Shown here: in pieces, positions 18,316 to 28,415 of the stretch
How the letters are laid out: each line of letters begins with the position of its first letter
How positions within the stretch are numbered: the stretch's first letter is position 1
Origin: Bacteroidia bacterium
GTDB lineage: Bacteria > Bacteroidota > Bacteroidia > B-17B0 > Aurantibacillaceae
DNA length: 64,000 bases
Direction: 5' to 3'
Assembly (NCBI GenBank): GCA_026003255.1
Contig: BPGX01000001.1
Location: forward strand, 186,001 to 250,000
Notes under the pieces: generated by a model
Databases searched by the model: none
The model's input: only the letters and a program-made list of their open reading frames with translations
Told to the model about the DNA's origin: nothing
Translations under genes and position numbers: made by a program

Positions 18316-20768
18316 ATTATTCATTACAAGACATCGCTGATATTGTAGGGGGTAAATTATTGTCTACCAATTGCAACAAACAAATACAAACTATTTACAT
18401 TGATACCAGACAAATTGCATTACCTGAAAACGCACTATTTGTTGCTATTGAAACCCCAAAAAATGATGGACATAGGTATTTAAAGAATGCCTATGAAAAA
18501 GGTGTTAAATGTTTTTTAGTTCAATATATTCCTGATAATACAAATTTTGAAGATGCATGTTTTATAATAGTAAAAAATACCATTCGTGCATTACAAAGAT
18601 TGGCACATTATCATCGTTCTCAATTCAATATACCTGTTATTGGTATCACAGGAAGTAATGGTAAAACCATTGTCAAAGAATGGCTGTATTTCTTGCTTAA
18701 AGATTACTTTACTATTTGTCGTAGTCCTAAAAGTTTTAATTCACAAATCGGTGTGCCTTTGTCTGTATTAAATCTCAACTCTTCTCATACATTAGCCATT
18801 ATTGAAGCAGGTATTTCTGATCCCAATGAAATGGAATACCTACAATCAATCATTCAGCCCACTATCGGTATATTCACACACTTTGGTTCAGCACATTCAG
18901 AAAATTTTGAATCGGATGAAGAAAAACTAAATGAAAAGCTCAAATTATTTCAATCATCTAAAATCAATATCGTTCAAAGGTTTCAGAATAAATTTTTACA
19001 AGATAAAAATTTTCCTATTAATTACAAGTGTATATCTGAATTGGAAAAGGATTATTTTTTTGTAGAAAAAATTAATAAATATACACTTTCTACATCTATT
19101 TCGGTTAGAATTGATAATGAATTTTTTCAATTTGCAATCCCCTTTATTGACGATGCTTCTATAAAGAATGCCATAACATGTCTGGCTTGTATTTATGTAT
19201 TAGATAAAACAATCTTGCCAAAACTATTAAACAAATTTTTGGAATTACCACCAATATCTTTAAGGTTAGAAATTAAAAAAGGTAAGTATCAAGCCATTCT
19301 GATTAGTGATTATTACAATTCGGATATTGACTCCTTTGAGATAGCGATGAGTTATTTTCATCAATATCCAGAAACCCCCAAAGTATTGATTTTATCAGAT
19401 TTTGATCAAATAAAAAATACAGATGAAATATATTCTAATGCATTGAAAATTATTCACCAATACCACTTGAAACAATCAATCTTCATCGGTGAAGAATGGA
19501 AAGAATATCTTCACAAAATTAGTGTACCTTATGCACATTATTTGACTACTGCCGATTTTATTGAACAAGTTGCTTCATATTCTGATATTTTTTTTAAATC
19601 TGTTGTATTGATAAAAGGTGCCAGAAAATTTGAATTTGAAAAAATTGCGCAATATTTAGAATTAAAATCTCACGATACTATTCTGGAGATTAACATACCA
19701 TCATTGTGGCACAACTTGATGTATTACAAAAACTTGATTGGTAAGCAAGTTCAAATGATGTGCATGATCAAAGCATCGGGCTATGGATCAGGTAGTATAG
19801 AGTTAGCATACGCATTGCAACGATTTGGCGTGGATTATCTGGCTGTTGCGTATGCTGACGAAGGTGTAGAATTAAGACAGGCAAAAGTTTCTTTACCAAT
19901 AATGGTGATGTTGCCCGAAAAACAAGCGTTTCAGGATATTATACAACATCAATTGGAGCCGGAAATTTATTCTTTTGAGATATTGAATGTTTTTGTAGAA
20001 GAGTTGAAAAAACAGGGCATTAATCGGTATCCAGTGCATATTAAATTTGATACAGGCATGCATCGTTTGGGATTTCTGCCTGATGAAACACCGGAGCTGA
20101 TAAACTATTTGACGAGTTGTTCGAATATTGTTGTCAAATCCATTTTTTCTCACTTTGCTGCGTCTGAAAGTGATTTACATAAAGATTATACTTTACATCA
20201 AATTCAGTTATTTAAGGATATTTCAACTCAAGTAGAACAAGCATTAAACTATAAAGTAATAAAACATATTTGTAATTCAGCAGCTATTAAGCGATTTCCA
20301 GAAGGACACTTTGATATGGTGCGTATAGGTATTGGAATGTATGGAATAAGCGATGATGCAGAAGAACAAAAACAATTGCAAAACGTTTTGAAATTAAAAA
20401 CAAAGGTAGAACAAATTAAACATTTGAAGAAAGGTGAAAGTGTTGGATATAGTAGAAGTGTAATCTTATCCAGAGATAGTAAAATTGCTGTTATACCTGT
20501 AGGTTATGCCGATGGTTTTTTTAGAAAACTGGGGAATGGAAAATTTATGGTGAAGTTCAAAGATAACTTTATCTCAACGATTGGAAATGTTTGTATGGAT
20601 ATGAGTTTTCTGGATGTTACAGACGTAGAAGTAACTGTAGGAGATGAAATTATTATTTTTAATACGTATGATGATATAAAGCGAATGGCGGAAACCTGTG
20701 GTACAATTCCTTATGAGATTTTAACTTCAATTTCACAACGAGTGAAAAGGGTTTATGTGTATGAGTGA
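18312..20768 (+). CDS. murF-alr: Fused MurF ligase and alanine racemase
   Basis: This 818-residue fusion is a known Bacteroidota arrangement. The N-terminal half (1 to about 450) is MurF, which adds D-Ala-D-Ala to UDP-MurNAc-tripeptide. It has P-loop GITGSNGKT at 111-119, [11 protein letters not shown], an [11 protein letters not shown] motif and EKLKLF with the carbamylated-Lys position. The C-terminal half (from about 455) is a PLP-dependent alanine racemase with Lys487 in [10 protein letters not shown], the tyrosine of VGYSRS and IPVGYADGF. One polypeptide therefore makes D-Ala and incorporates the D-Ala dipeptide. murF is correspondingly absent from the dcw cluster in this window. Confidence 0.95.
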   Translation: MNYSLQDIADIVGGKLLSTNCNKQIQTIYIDTRQIALPENALFVAIETPKNDGHRYLKNAYEKGVKCFLVQYIPDNTNFEDACFIIVKNTIRALQRLAHYHRSQFNIPVIGITGSNGKTIVKEWLYFLLKDYFTICRSPKSFNSQIGVPLSVLNLNSSHTLAIIEAGISDPNEMEYLQSIIQPTIGIFTHFGSAHSENFESDEEKLNEKLKLFQSSKINIVQRFQNKFLQDKNFPINYKCISELEKDYFFVEKINKYTLSTSISVRIDNEFFQFAIPFIDDASIKNAITCLACIYVLDKTILPKLLNKFLELPPISLRLEIKKGKYQAILISDYYNSDIDSFEIAMSYFHQYPETPKVLILSDFDQIKNTDEIYSNALKIIHQYHLKQSIFIGEEWKEYLHKISVPYAHYLTTADFIEQVASYSDIFFKSVVLIKGARKFEFEKIAQYLELKSHDTILEINIPSLWHNLMYYKNLIGKQVQMMCMIKASGYGSGSIELAYALQRFGVDYLAVAYADEGVELRQAKVSLPIMVMLPEKQAFQDIIQHQLEPEIYSFEILNVFVEELKKQGINRYPVHIKFDTGMHRLGFLPDETPELINYLTSCSNIVVKSIFSHFAASESDLHKDYTLHQIQLFKDISTQVEQALNYKVIKHICNSAAIKRFPEGHFDMVRIGIGMYGISDDAEEQKQLQNVLKLKTKVEQIKHLKKGESVGYSRSVILSRDSKIAVIPVGYADGFFRKLGNGKFMVKFKDNFISTIGNVCMDMSFLDVTDVEVTVGDEIIIFNTYDDIKRMAETCGTIPYEILTSISQRVKRVYVYE

Positions 20769-20770
20769 TA

Positions 20771-21712
20771 TTACAACCACCACTTAATCCACCATATTTT
20801 CTTTTCACAAACATAATAGGGTACAAGTTTGCCACCAAATTCCCTGAAATACCGCTCTACTGCTGGTAGCATACTGCCTTCAAAATCAAAAGTTTTAAGT
20901 CCTAATGCTTTACTCTTTAATATACTTTTCCACATACATATTACACCAGCCCCGTGATGTTTGTTTTCTGCATCGTATCCACCTAATAAATAATAAGCGG
21001 TTTTGTGGTCATACACACAAAATGTAGTTGCAATGGGCTTTTCATCCCAATAAGCCACAAAACAAAAACTATTTGTATCATTTGCAAAGTCGCTGAATAA
21101 TTTATCTAAATAAAACTCGTTCACTTTCTTATTTTGTCTTTGAAAGGTTTTTAGTATCAATTGTTTTACAATAGTATAATTTTTTTCTTGTCTTACTTTA
21201 ATACCATCTTTTTCTGCTTTACGAATACTTTTTCTTTTTTCAGAAGATAAATTTTCAAAAAGTTGTGTTTCAGATAATTCTAAATGGAGTTGATAGGTAT
21301 AATGTACTTTTACTGACCAGTTTGCCCATTGAAATGCTTGTGTGTCCTGAATTTCAGGTGGAAGTACAAATTTCATGTAAGCTGTTTGTTCGTTTTTTTC
21401 AAAATATTCAATAATTAATTCTTGAATTGTTTTTAAGAATGTGTTTTTGCTTTCTTCTTTTTGAGCCATTGAAAGCACACACAATCCATTATAAGGTTGA
21501 TAGGGTGGTGGAATGATATAATGAAAGCCCCATTTTGATTTTTTGAAATAATAAAATAATCCTATGCAATCATCATGATTATTAAAAATTCCAACAATGC
21601 GAAGATAGGGCGAATAGATAGATAAAAATTTTTTATTGTGAAAAATAGTAATGTTATCTAATAATGGTTGAGAATAATTGAGTTCAGATATTGTAATAGG
21701 TTTTAGATACAT
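20771..21712 (-). CDS. FemAB/GNAT-like acyltransferase
   Basis: A 313-residue cytoplasmic protein. The C-terminal half has the double-GNAT pattern of FemAB and BioF2-like proteins: SSEKRKSIRKAEKDGIKVR near 155-173, FCFVAYWDEKPIATTFCVYD near 217-236, and AYYLLGGYDAENKHHGAGVICMWKSI near 240-265 followed by FDFEGSM. Relatives transfer amino acids to lipid II or acylate polysaccharide and lipid precursors. The substrate cannot be assigned. It converges with murF-alr (two bases between stops) and sits behind a terminator that ends the larger upstream gene. Confidence 0.65.
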   Translation of the reverse strand: MYLKPITISELNYSQPLLDNITIFHNKKFLSIYSPYLRIVGIFNNHDDCIGLFYYFKKSKWGFHYIIPPPYQPYNGLCVLSMAQKEESKNTFLKTIQELIIEYFEKNEQTAYMKFVLPPEIQDTQAFQWANWSVKVHYTYQLHLELSETQLFENLSSEKRKSIRKAEKDGIKVRQEKNYTIVKQLILKTFQRQNKKVNEFYLDKLFSDFANDTNSFCFVAYWDEKPIATTFCVYDHKTAYYLLGGYDAENKHHGAGVICMWKSILKSKALGLKTFDFEGSMLPAVERYFREFGGKLVPYYVCEKKIWWIKWWL

Positions 21713-21725
21713 ATTTCTAAAAATA

Positions 21726-21754
21726 AAAAATCCCTTCTATTAGAAGGGATTTTT
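21726..21754 (-). terminator. Rho-independent terminator of the 1111-residue protein gene
   Basis: AAAAATCCCTTC, a TATTA loop and GAAGGGATTTTT form a perfect 12-bp stem. Read on the minus strand it ends in a U tract, directly after the large T9SS gene and before the FemAB-like gene. Confidence 0.85.
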
Positions 21755-21773
21755 ATCATTTCAATTATTGATT

Positions 21774-24700
21774 TTATTTATTAACGATTAATTTTCCTGA
21801 TTTTACAAGCCCATCGGATTTAACCTGTATAATATAAATACCTGGAATTAAATTTTGAGTATTTACTTCTAATTCCACGGCATTATTCGAGTTGTATACA
21901 TAAGTAGTTTGGGAAGTGATAACTTTTCCGGTAATATCCATAATAGTCAGGTTAATTGGATGTTGACCAGCAGGAAGAGAAAGTTGAATTTTTGTAAAAT
22001 CCTGAGCAGGATTGGGATAGATGAACAAGCCCTCTTCTTTTGTAAAGCTATGTTCAATTTCGTTTACAGAGACGATATATGGAGTTGCAAATTTAGAAGT
22101 AGCCCAGATACCTCTTCCGTGTGTTGCAGCATAAATATATCCCGAGTTATAGCAGAGCCAATATGGTAATGTTTGTTGTTTCAAATGATAAACAGGAACT
22201 TGTGGCAATTGTCCATTATTATCCTGACTCCAAACAGGTGAAGATTGAGTGATATCCATCGTTGAAAATACACCTTTTTCAGTACCGATTAATACTTTAT
22301 TGTTATCTTGTTGTAAGAATAAAGAAGCATACACAGGGATATTAGGCAAGTTACCGGTTTTGTCAATAAAGTTGCTGGCATCTGTTTCATTTCTGGAAAG
22401 AAGACGAGCATCGCCGTTGCTGACAAAAATTCTTCCGCCGGTAGTATTATATCCACCAAGAGTTACAAGCACTGTTTGATTGTTATCACTTACAGAAATG
22501 CTGGTAATTGGGAAATTGAATTTGGCAATAGCGGTTGTACGAATAGTGTTGATGTATTTGAATTTTGAACGGTCAGCCACAACGCTCGAACCACTAATTT
22601 TCTTAAATGCAGAGTCAATATCCGAAGTAAACACACCTCCGTAATCTCTAAAATCGTCGTCGTAAATTCCACCTAAATGGGAGATTCTGTACAGATAATA
22701 AGAGTTTGTTGCAGCATCATAAGTTGAAAAGTATAGTTCGGTTCCATCTGGTGCCCATTGTAAATTTGTTACATCTCCTTTCACTGCTACAATTGTGGAA
22801 GAAGGTACACCGCCAGGACCATCAATTCTTGAGTTTGAACCAGCAATCTTTATCCAGGATGGAGAAATGTCTCCATTAAGTCCTCTTTTTGTAAGCATAA
22901 CGCCTTTCTTAACTCCAACAGCAAGTCGTCCAGCACGGGTAACAGGAATCTTGACTATATTAGATGTTATAGGAGTATTAGTGTAGGATAATGGAGCAGT
23001 GAGTTGTACGCTGTCAATATGTGTGTATCCTGAAATACCAAGGTCTGTATTTTCGTAATAAACCCAATCACCTGCATTGTATCGTAATCCTATGTTAACC
23101 ATTACTATTGAGTCATTAAAACCGTTTGCAGGCGTATGATTGAGTGTAATACGAATGGAATCTAAAAGGTTAGGTAATAAGAAAATTTGATGATTGGCGG
23201 TATTGCTATTGTCAAAACCGGAACCTACGATTGAATAAGAAGTGATATTAGTACCTGTGTAGGTTGGGAAAATAGAATAGACATAAGAAGGACTTGTGAT
23301 TGCATTTTTGTAGGTAGTTCCCGTTCTAACGATAATGATATCATAGTATGCATTTTTTTGGGGACGAGTGTAATTAAAAACGAATTTCTTTTTGGTATTA
23401 CCTGCGGTTGCTTTCACAAACAAGGTATCTACTTTATTCCATAGAATTGCAGAGTCAGCAGGAGGATTTGCCTGTCCCCAGTTTTCCCATAAAGCCAGAG
23501 GTGTATTTAATCCCGAAAAACTTGGGAAGAATGGTTTTGTTCCAGAGGAAGCGACTGCTGAGGAGTATAAAACATCAGTAAAATTAGCAAATGGGTTGGA
23601 AGAGATATTGGTATTTCTTTGGATGCTACCATAATTAAAAGATACAAAAGCTGTTTTATTATTGATTTTTGAGAATTCGATACCATACGCATCTTTTGCA
23701 GAATAATTCGCAGCGTTCATTGCGAAATTCGAATTGGCGCTTCCTTTAATGTATAAAGGTCCTTCATTAAATGAAGCCCCTATTGCCCCACCTACAGGAA
23801 CAGCAGTAGTTGTACCTACATTCGTTGGAAAATTAGTCATTGCGACCGTATTAAATTGAGCTGTATTATAGCCCTTGTTAGCGGATAAAAAGTTAAACAT
23901 ATTATCTGTAGTATTCCAAATACCTTTAAACAATCCGCCATTGGTTGCAACAAAGAACTCATTTTGATTACCAGGTTTAAAAGCTATATCATGAATAAAC
24001 GGGTGTAAATATAATTGAGCCAATTGTTCTACAAATACTTCAATTCCTAATTGAGTCCAACTTCCATTACCAAACGATTGAGATGGATTTTGTTTCCATT
24101 GGTATAATACATATCCACCCACAAAAAGTTGGGTTGGATCCGTAGGATGCACTTTGATTGTGTTTGAAAAGCCACCATGGTAATTGTATTTAACTTTACT
24201 ACTTTCATCTACGCCATAAGTTTCTTGAAAAGGATCAAATTGTCCCAAGCTACCCAATGTAATTTCTTTCCATGTTGAACCTTTGTCATTAGACCCATAA
24301 ACGGCGTTCAAATCCTGATCATAAGGAGAATAAATGTTTGTAGTAGATGCTGTACCTGTTTTTGACACAAGTAAATAGACATAATTAGGATCAGAAGGCG
24401 CAACAGCAATTTCAATGCGTCCCATCTTGTTTATATTAGGGTTAATAGTATTTGTAGGAGTAATGTCTGTAAAAGAACCTGGTGTGCCATTAGTGCTTTT
24501 GTATACTTTATTATTAGTAGTAGTATAATTTCCAGAAACATAATAAACATGGCCATCAATTCCAACTTTTACATCTTGTGCAGGGGCATTAGATTCTTGA
24601 GTAAATGTAGCACCTCCATCAGTAGAAATGAAAAATCCTTTTGTTGAAGCAACGTATAAAATTTGAGCGTTCGTAGGATGAGTTGCAATCTCATTTATAT

Positions 24701-25109
24701 CACCCAGCAATGCGGAATCCTGTACTAAAGTAAAAGTATTACCAGATAACTTATAAAGCCCTGTGCCTTTAAACCCATGAGATTTGTATGGATATTGATT
24801 CCTATAAAAGAAACTTTCACCCGTCCCAACATAAATACTACCATCTGCTGCTTGTGCCATACAGGAAATATTGAATACTCCTGACTGGTCATTTACTGGT
24901 GTCCAAGTTGATCCTCCATTTGTAGATTTAAATACCCCACCACCTACACTTCCCGCATAGAGAGTTTTCCCAGTAGGGTCAGTTTTATCATATAAAATAA
25001 CACGCGTTCTACCACCAACATTATCAGGACCAACTTCTTGCCAATTTAAACCCAATTGAGCAAAACCAAATGAAGTTACTGTTAAAAAAAATGCTATACT
25101 TTTTTTCAT
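21774..25109 (-). CDS. Large secreted BNR/beta-propeller protein with T9SS type A sorting domain
   Basis: An 1111-residue exported protein. The start at 25109 (MKKSIAFFLTV) gives a clean signal peptide ending at FAQ; the upstream ATG at 25139 overlaps the promoter element. The N-terminal ~400 residues carry Asp-box/BNR-type propeller repeats (KSTNGGSTWTP, STDGGATFTQ, SNDKGSTWKEI), as in sialidases and Vps10-like proteins. A second propeller-like set lies near 880-1000. The C-terminus is a sorting domain (LFIYPNPAQDFTKIQL ... GIYIIQV ... GKLIVNK). Sialidase catalytic residues cannot be assigned; a surface adhesin or glycan-binding role is inference. Confidence 0.85.
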   Translation of the reverse strand: MKKSIAFFLTVTSFGFAQLGLNWQEVGPDNVGGRTRVILYDKTDPTGKTLYAGSVGGGVFKSTNGGSTWTPVNDQSGVFNISCMAQAADGSIYVGTGESFFYRNQYPYKSHGFKGTGLYKLSGNTFTLVQDSALLGDINEIATHPTNAQILYVASTKGFFISTDGGATFTQESNAPAQDVKVGIDGHVYYVSGNYTTTNNKVYKSTNGTPGSFTDITPTNTINPNINKMGRIEIAVAPSDPNYVYLLVSKTGTASTTNIYSPYDQDLNAVYGSNDKGSTWKEITLGSLGQFDPFQETYGVDESSKVKYNYHGGFSNTIKVHPTDPTQLFVGGYVLYQWKQNPSQSFGNGSWTQLGIEVFVEQLAQLYLHPFIHDIAFKPGNQNEFFVATNGGLFKGIWNTTDNMFNFLSANKGYNTAQFNTVAMTNFPTNVGTTTAVPVGGAIGASFNEGPLYIKGSANSNFAMNAANYSAKDAYGIEFSKINNKTAFVSFNYGSIQRNTNISSNPFANFTDVLYSSAVASSGTKPFFPSFSGLNTPLALWENWGQANPPADSAILWNKVDTLFVKATAGNTKKKFVFNYTRPQKNAYYDIIIVRTGTTYKNAITSPSYVYSIFPTYTGTNITSYSIVGSGFDNSNTANHQIFLLPNLLDSIRITLNHTPANGFNDSIVMVNIGLRYNAGDWVYYENTDLGISGYTHIDSVQLTAPLSYTNTPITSNIVKIPVTRAGRLAVGVKKGVMLTKRGLNGDISPSWIKIAGSNSRIDGPGGVPSSTIVAVKGDVTNLQWAPDGTELYFSTYDAATNSYYLYRISHLGGIYDDDFRDYGGVFTSDIDSAFKKISGSSVVADRSKFKYINTIRTTAIAKFNFPITSISVSDNNQTVLVTLGGYNTTGGRIFVSNGDARLLSRNETDASNFIDKTGNLPNIPVYASLFLQQDNNKVLIGTEKGVFSTMDITQSSPVWSQDNNGQLPQVPVYHLKQQTLPYWLCYNSGYIYAATHGRGIWATSKFATPYIVSVNEIEHSFTKEEGLFIYPNPAQDFTKIQLSLPAGQHPINLTIMDITGKVITSQTTYVYNSNNAVELEVNTQNLIPGIYIIQVKSDGLVKSGKLIVNK

Positions 25110-25136
25110 AACAAAAATTTTAAAAATCTTTCCGCC

Positions 25137-25144
25137 CAAATATA
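25137..25144 (-). promoter_or_regulatory. Promoter -7 element of the 1111-residue protein gene
   Basis: The minus strand reads TATATTTG, a perfect TAnnTTTG match. It overlaps the upstream ATG at 25139 and so supports the start at 25109. Confidence 0.65.
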
Positions 25145-25218
25145 AGGAGAATTTTTTATTTCATAAAAAATTAAAAAAGGTCATATTTTATTTGAGTAAT
25201 ATGTACTTTTCCACCACA

Positions 25219-25226
25219 TAATTTTG
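25219..25226 (+). promoter_or_regulatory. Promoter -7 element of the CoA-transferase operon
   Basis: TAATTTTG, a perfect TAnnTTTG match. Its last three bases are the TTG at 25224 that would be the first possible start codon of the CoA transferase. Confidence 0.55.
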
Positions 25227-25232
25227 AAACAA

Positions 25233-26300
25233 TTGGATATTCTAAAAAACATAAAAGTTTTGGATTTATCATCCGTTTTAGCAGGGCCTTCTGTTGGAAT
25301 GTTTTTGGCAGAACTAGGAGCAGAAGTTTTAAAGATTGAAAACCCTGTAACGGGAGGAGATGTTACCAGACAATGGAAAAATCCTTATGAAAACGAAAAT
25401 GAAAATTTTAGTTCTTATTATGCTTCAGTAAATGGATTTAAAAAAATAAAGTTTTTAGATTTGAACGAACCTGAATCTATACAATATATTCATCAATTAA
25501 TTTCCAATATTGATATATTAATTTGTAATTTTAAAAAAGGAGACGAGCTAAAATTTAAACTTGACTATTTTACTTTACACAACATCAATCCCCAACTTAT
25601 CTATGCTCACTTAACAGGATTTGGAAAAGAAGAACAACGAATAGCTTATGATCTTATCCTTCAGGCAGAAACTGGGTTTATGTATTTAAATCGAGAACCT
25701 GACCAACTTCCCAATAAAATGCCGGTGGCGTTAATAGATGTATTAGCCGCACATCAATTAAAAGAAGGTATTTTATTATCGCTTTATCAAAGATTAATTA
25801 CAGGTAAAGGATCTTATGTTCATTGCTCTCTATATGATGCAGCAGTATGTAGTTTAATCAATCAGGCCACCAACTATCTTGTATCTAATTACAATCCTCC
25901 ACCTCTTGGTTCTAAACATCCCAACATTGCTCCTTATGGTGAAATTTTTCAAACAAAAGATAACGTACTTATCACTTTTGCAATTGGAAATGATAAACAA
26001 TTTCAAACGTTTTGTCAGATTCTAAATTTGCCAGAATTGGAGAAAAATGAAAAATTTTCTACGAATATTCAACGTGTAAAAAATAGATTTGATCTTTATA
26101 ATCAATTAAAAGAAGCTATTTCAAAAAATAATTTCAATGAATTGTATAATCAGTGTTTGGAAAAAAATGTACCAGTGGCACAAATAAAAGATATAGAAAC
26201 CGTTATGAATCATTCGCTTACGCAAAAATTGATTAAGTCAGTATGTATTGAAGGTAAAACTATGAATATAGTTACAAGCATTGCATTTGAAATTCTATGA
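25233..26300 (+). CDS. CaiB/BaiF (family III) CoA transferase
   Basis: A protein of about 355 residues of the family III CoA-transferase fold. It has the opening ILKNIKVLDLSSVLAGPSVGMFLAELGAEVLKIENP, the LIYAHLTGFG motif near residue 125 and VALIDVLAAHQLKEGILLSL near 170 (the catalytic-Asp region). Members move CoA between carboxylates such as carnitine, oxalate or bile-acid thioesters; the substrate here is unknown. There is no ATG near the N-terminus. The TTG at 25224 lies in the promoter element, so the TTG at 25233 is proposed. The stop overlaps the next ATG (ATGA). Confidence 0.85.
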   Translation: MDILKNIKVLDLSSVLAGPSVGMFLAELGAEVLKIENPVTGGDVTRQWKNPYENENENFSSYYASVNGFKKIKFLDLNEPESIQYIHQLISNIDILICNFKKGDELKFKLDYFTLHNINPQLIYAHLTGFGKEEQRIAYDLILQAETGFMYLNREPDQLPNKMPVALIDVLAAHQLKEGILLSLYQRLITGKGSYVHCSLYDAAVCSLINQATNYLVSNYNPPPLGSKHPNIAPYGEIFQTKDNVLITFAIGNDKQFQTFCQILNLPELEKNEKFSTNIQRVKNRFDLYNQLKEAISKNNFNELYNQCLEKNVPVAQIKDIETVMNHSLTQKLIKSVCIEGKTMNIVTSIAFEIL

Positions 26301-26728
26301 TAATAAAGATTGCACAAAATGATGATGATTTACAAAAAATTTTTCAACTACGATATGAAGTATTGAGAAAACCATGGAATCAACCTTTTGAATCTTCTTA
26401 TGATGATAAAGAAAAACTTTCAATAAATGCGTTTATAGAAGAAAATAATCAGTGTATTGCTTGTGGTCGTTTGGAGATATTAAATGAAACTACGGCGCAA
26501 ATTCGTTACATGGCAGTGCATCCACACTACAGAGGAAAAGGACTTGGTAGTAAAATTCTTTGTAAATTAGAAGAGTTAGCCAGAGAAAAAAATGTTTCAA
26601 AAATTATTTTACATGCACGAGAAAATGCGCTTGATTTTTATTTATCCCATTCTTATCAAATCGTAAAACCATCTCACATTCTTTTCAATTCTATCCAGCA
26701 CTATCTTATGGAAAAACATCTTCTTTAA
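26297..26728 (+). CDS. GNAT-family N-acetyltransferase
   Basis: A 143-residue single-domain GNAT. Beta4 and the acetyl-CoA-binding loop are visible as IRYMAVHPHYRGKGLGSKILCKLEELA near 74-100, with the Q/RxxGxG/A motif as RGKGLG. The second part (IILHARENALDFYLSHSYQIV) is typical of ElaA-like small acetyltransferases. The acceptor is unknown. Translation is coupled to the CoA transferase by a four-base overlap. Remnants of the dispersed repeat family begin within 50 bases of its stop. Confidence 0.85.
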   Translation: MIIKIAQNDDDLQKIFQLRYEVLRKPWNQPFESSYDDKEKLSINAFIEENNQCIACGRLEILNETTAQIRYMAVHPHYRGKGLGSKILCKLEELAREKNVSKIILHARENALDFYLSHSYQIVKPSHILFNSIQHYLMEKHLL

Positions 26729-26777
26729 TCTTAGGTTAGAAATTCTATTGATGATAACTACAATCAAAGAATGATTT

Positions 26778-26881
26778 CGTCATTGAGAACGAAGTAAAGC
26801 AATCTCGAAAGGGAAAGAGAGAATACCAGTCGGGATTGCTTCGTCCCCTTCCGTTTTGCGGAAGGGTCCTCGCAATGATGG
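26778..26881. repeat. Dispersed repeat family, core palindrome (copy C, ends degraded)
   Basis: It starts CGTCATTGAGAACGAAG and AAGCAATCTC, then has GGGATTGCTTCG, a CCCTTCCG/CGGAAGGG hairpin with a TTTT loop, and CCTCGCAATGATGGG. These are the inner modules of copies B and D. The AACCCAAATTAT ends are not recognisable, though GGTTAGAAATT at 26734-26744 may be a remnant. The false upstream part of the TolC reading frame comes from this element. Confidence 0.65.
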
Positions 26882-26971
26882 GAGGAAATGGAGATTATTC
26901 AATGTGCACAATACCGAACACTTGCACCATCCTCGCCTATAAACCTTTCGAGCATATTAAGAAATTTAGTG

Positions 26972-26979
26972 TACATTTG
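26972..26979 (+). promoter_or_regulatory. Promoter -7 element of the tolC-cupin operon
   Basis: TACATTTG, a perfect TAnnTTTG match, 15 bases before the ATG at 26995. It excludes the start at 26836. Confidence 0.65.
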
Positions 26980-26994
26980 CCCTCACCAATGGCT

Positions 26995-28413
26995 ATGAAA
27001 GAAAAAATTTATACATTAATTATCGCTTTGATTTGCCAAGTGTCAATTTTTATTTCTCAAAATAATTCTCTTAATCTTCAACAATGTATTGATATAGCGC
27101 TTCAAAATAGTTTAAATCTAAAAATTTCAGATGTCAATCTAAAAACGGCAAAAAATAACGCCCTTCAATCACAAGCACAAACACTGCCTTCACTCAATGC
27201 TGGAGCGAATCATATTTATCAGTATGGACGAACCATTGACCGTTACACCAACTCGTTTGCTAATACACAGGTTCTTTCTCAAAATTTTTATCTTACCGCT
27301 CAATGGACCATCTGGGCAGGATTGTCACAATATCATACCATTCAAGCCAATAAAATGAATTACCTCTCTGCCCAAGAAAATCTTGCTCAACAAAAAAATG
27401 ATTTAATACTTAACGTCGCAACCGCATACATCAATGTCATTTTATCACAAGATGTTCTAAAAATTAACCAATCACAATACGAAATCACCAAACAACAATT
27501 TGAACGAACAAAAATTTTAGTGGACCAAGGCAGTGCCACTCTCTCCAATCTTAAAGATATAGAAGCACAATTGGCCAACGATGAACTTAATGTCATTAAC
27601 AGCAAAAATAATTTAGAATTAAATTTACTGGCACTTAAACAAATCCTCAATTTACCTCCTCAACAAAACATTGAAATTGTTAGGCCTGATATTTCAATTA
27701 ACACGGACATTCTTAATCAATATACTGCAGATGATATTTACAACATTGCACTAAAAACGCAACCATCCGTCAAAAGCCGTGAATACCAGCTAAAAGCAAA
27801 CGAATACATCTTGAAAGCAAATAGGGGCAGAAGAAGTCCTACACTCAACATCAGTGCTTCTCTCGCTACCGGCTATTCCGGACTTGCCCAAAGAATTATA
27901 GGTTACCAAACTCAAATAGACACTTTTGCAACCATTCCCGGCTATGGACCATTAGTGTTTTCACAACAAGTCCCCATACTTGAAAAAACACCATTCATTC
28001 AACAATACAAGGATAACTTCAATCAAACATTGGGCTTTAATCTTACTATCCCATTATTTAATGGATTAAGCACACATACTTCTATTCAAAATGCTAAATT
28101 AAATGTACTTACCGCTAAATATAACTTTGACCTCAATAATCAAAACCTATACAAAACCATTGTTCAAGCGTATGCTAATGCCAAAGCAGCCCTTCAAAAA
28201 TACGAAGCATCTCTAAAATCCTACGATGCAGCAAAACTATCTTTTGAAATGAATGAAAATAAATATCAGCAAGGTGCTTTATCGTATTTTGATTATACCA
28301 CTGCACGAAACAGAAAAGTGAATGCAGAGCTTAACCTGATTCAAGCTAAATATGATTTGTTCTTTAAACTAAAAATTTTAGAATTTTACGCAGGAAAACC
28401 ATTAAACTTTTAG
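26995..28413 (+). CDS. TolC-family outer-membrane efflux protein
   Basis: A 472-residue protein from MKEKIYTLIIAL, with a signal peptide through about residue 23. It has two OEP repeats: SLNLQQCIDIALQNSLNLKISD near 28 and later AKLNVLTAKYNFDLNNQNLYKTIVQAYANAKAALQKYEAS, rich in Ala/Gln coiled-coil helices. It forms the outer-membrane duct of tripartite efflux or type I secretion; no inner-membrane partner is adjacent. The frame is open back to 26836, but that part derives from the dispersed repeat and precedes the promoter. An ATG at 26989 is an alternative start. The cupin gene starts two bases after its stop. Confidence 0.92.
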   Translation: MKEKIYTLIIALICQVSIFISQNNSLNLQQCIDIALQNSLNLKISDVNLKTAKNNALQSQAQTLPSLNAGANHIYQYGRTIDRYTNSFANTQVLSQNFYLTAQWTIWAGLSQYHTIQANKMNYLSAQENLAQQKNDLILNVATAYINVILSQDVLKINQSQYEITKQQFERTKILVDQGSATLSNLKDIEAQLANDELNVINSKNNLELNLLALKQILNLPPQQNIEIVRPDISINTDILNQYTADDIYNIALKTQPSVKSREYQLKANEYILKANRGRRSPTLNISASLATGYSGLAQRIIGYQTQIDTFATIPGYGPLVFSQQVPILEKTPFIQQYKDNFNQTLGFNLTIPLFNGLSTHTSIQNAKLNVLTAKYNFDLNNQNLYKTIVQAYANAKAALQKYEASLKSYDAAKLSFEMNENKYQQGALSYFDYTTARNRKVNAELNLIQAKYDLFFKLKILEFYAGKPLNF

Positions 28414-28415
28414 AT

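Noticed and set aside
26836-26994. N-terminal extension of the TolC protein
   Set aside because: It is translated repeat DNA lying upstream of a consensus promoter and a proper signal peptide.
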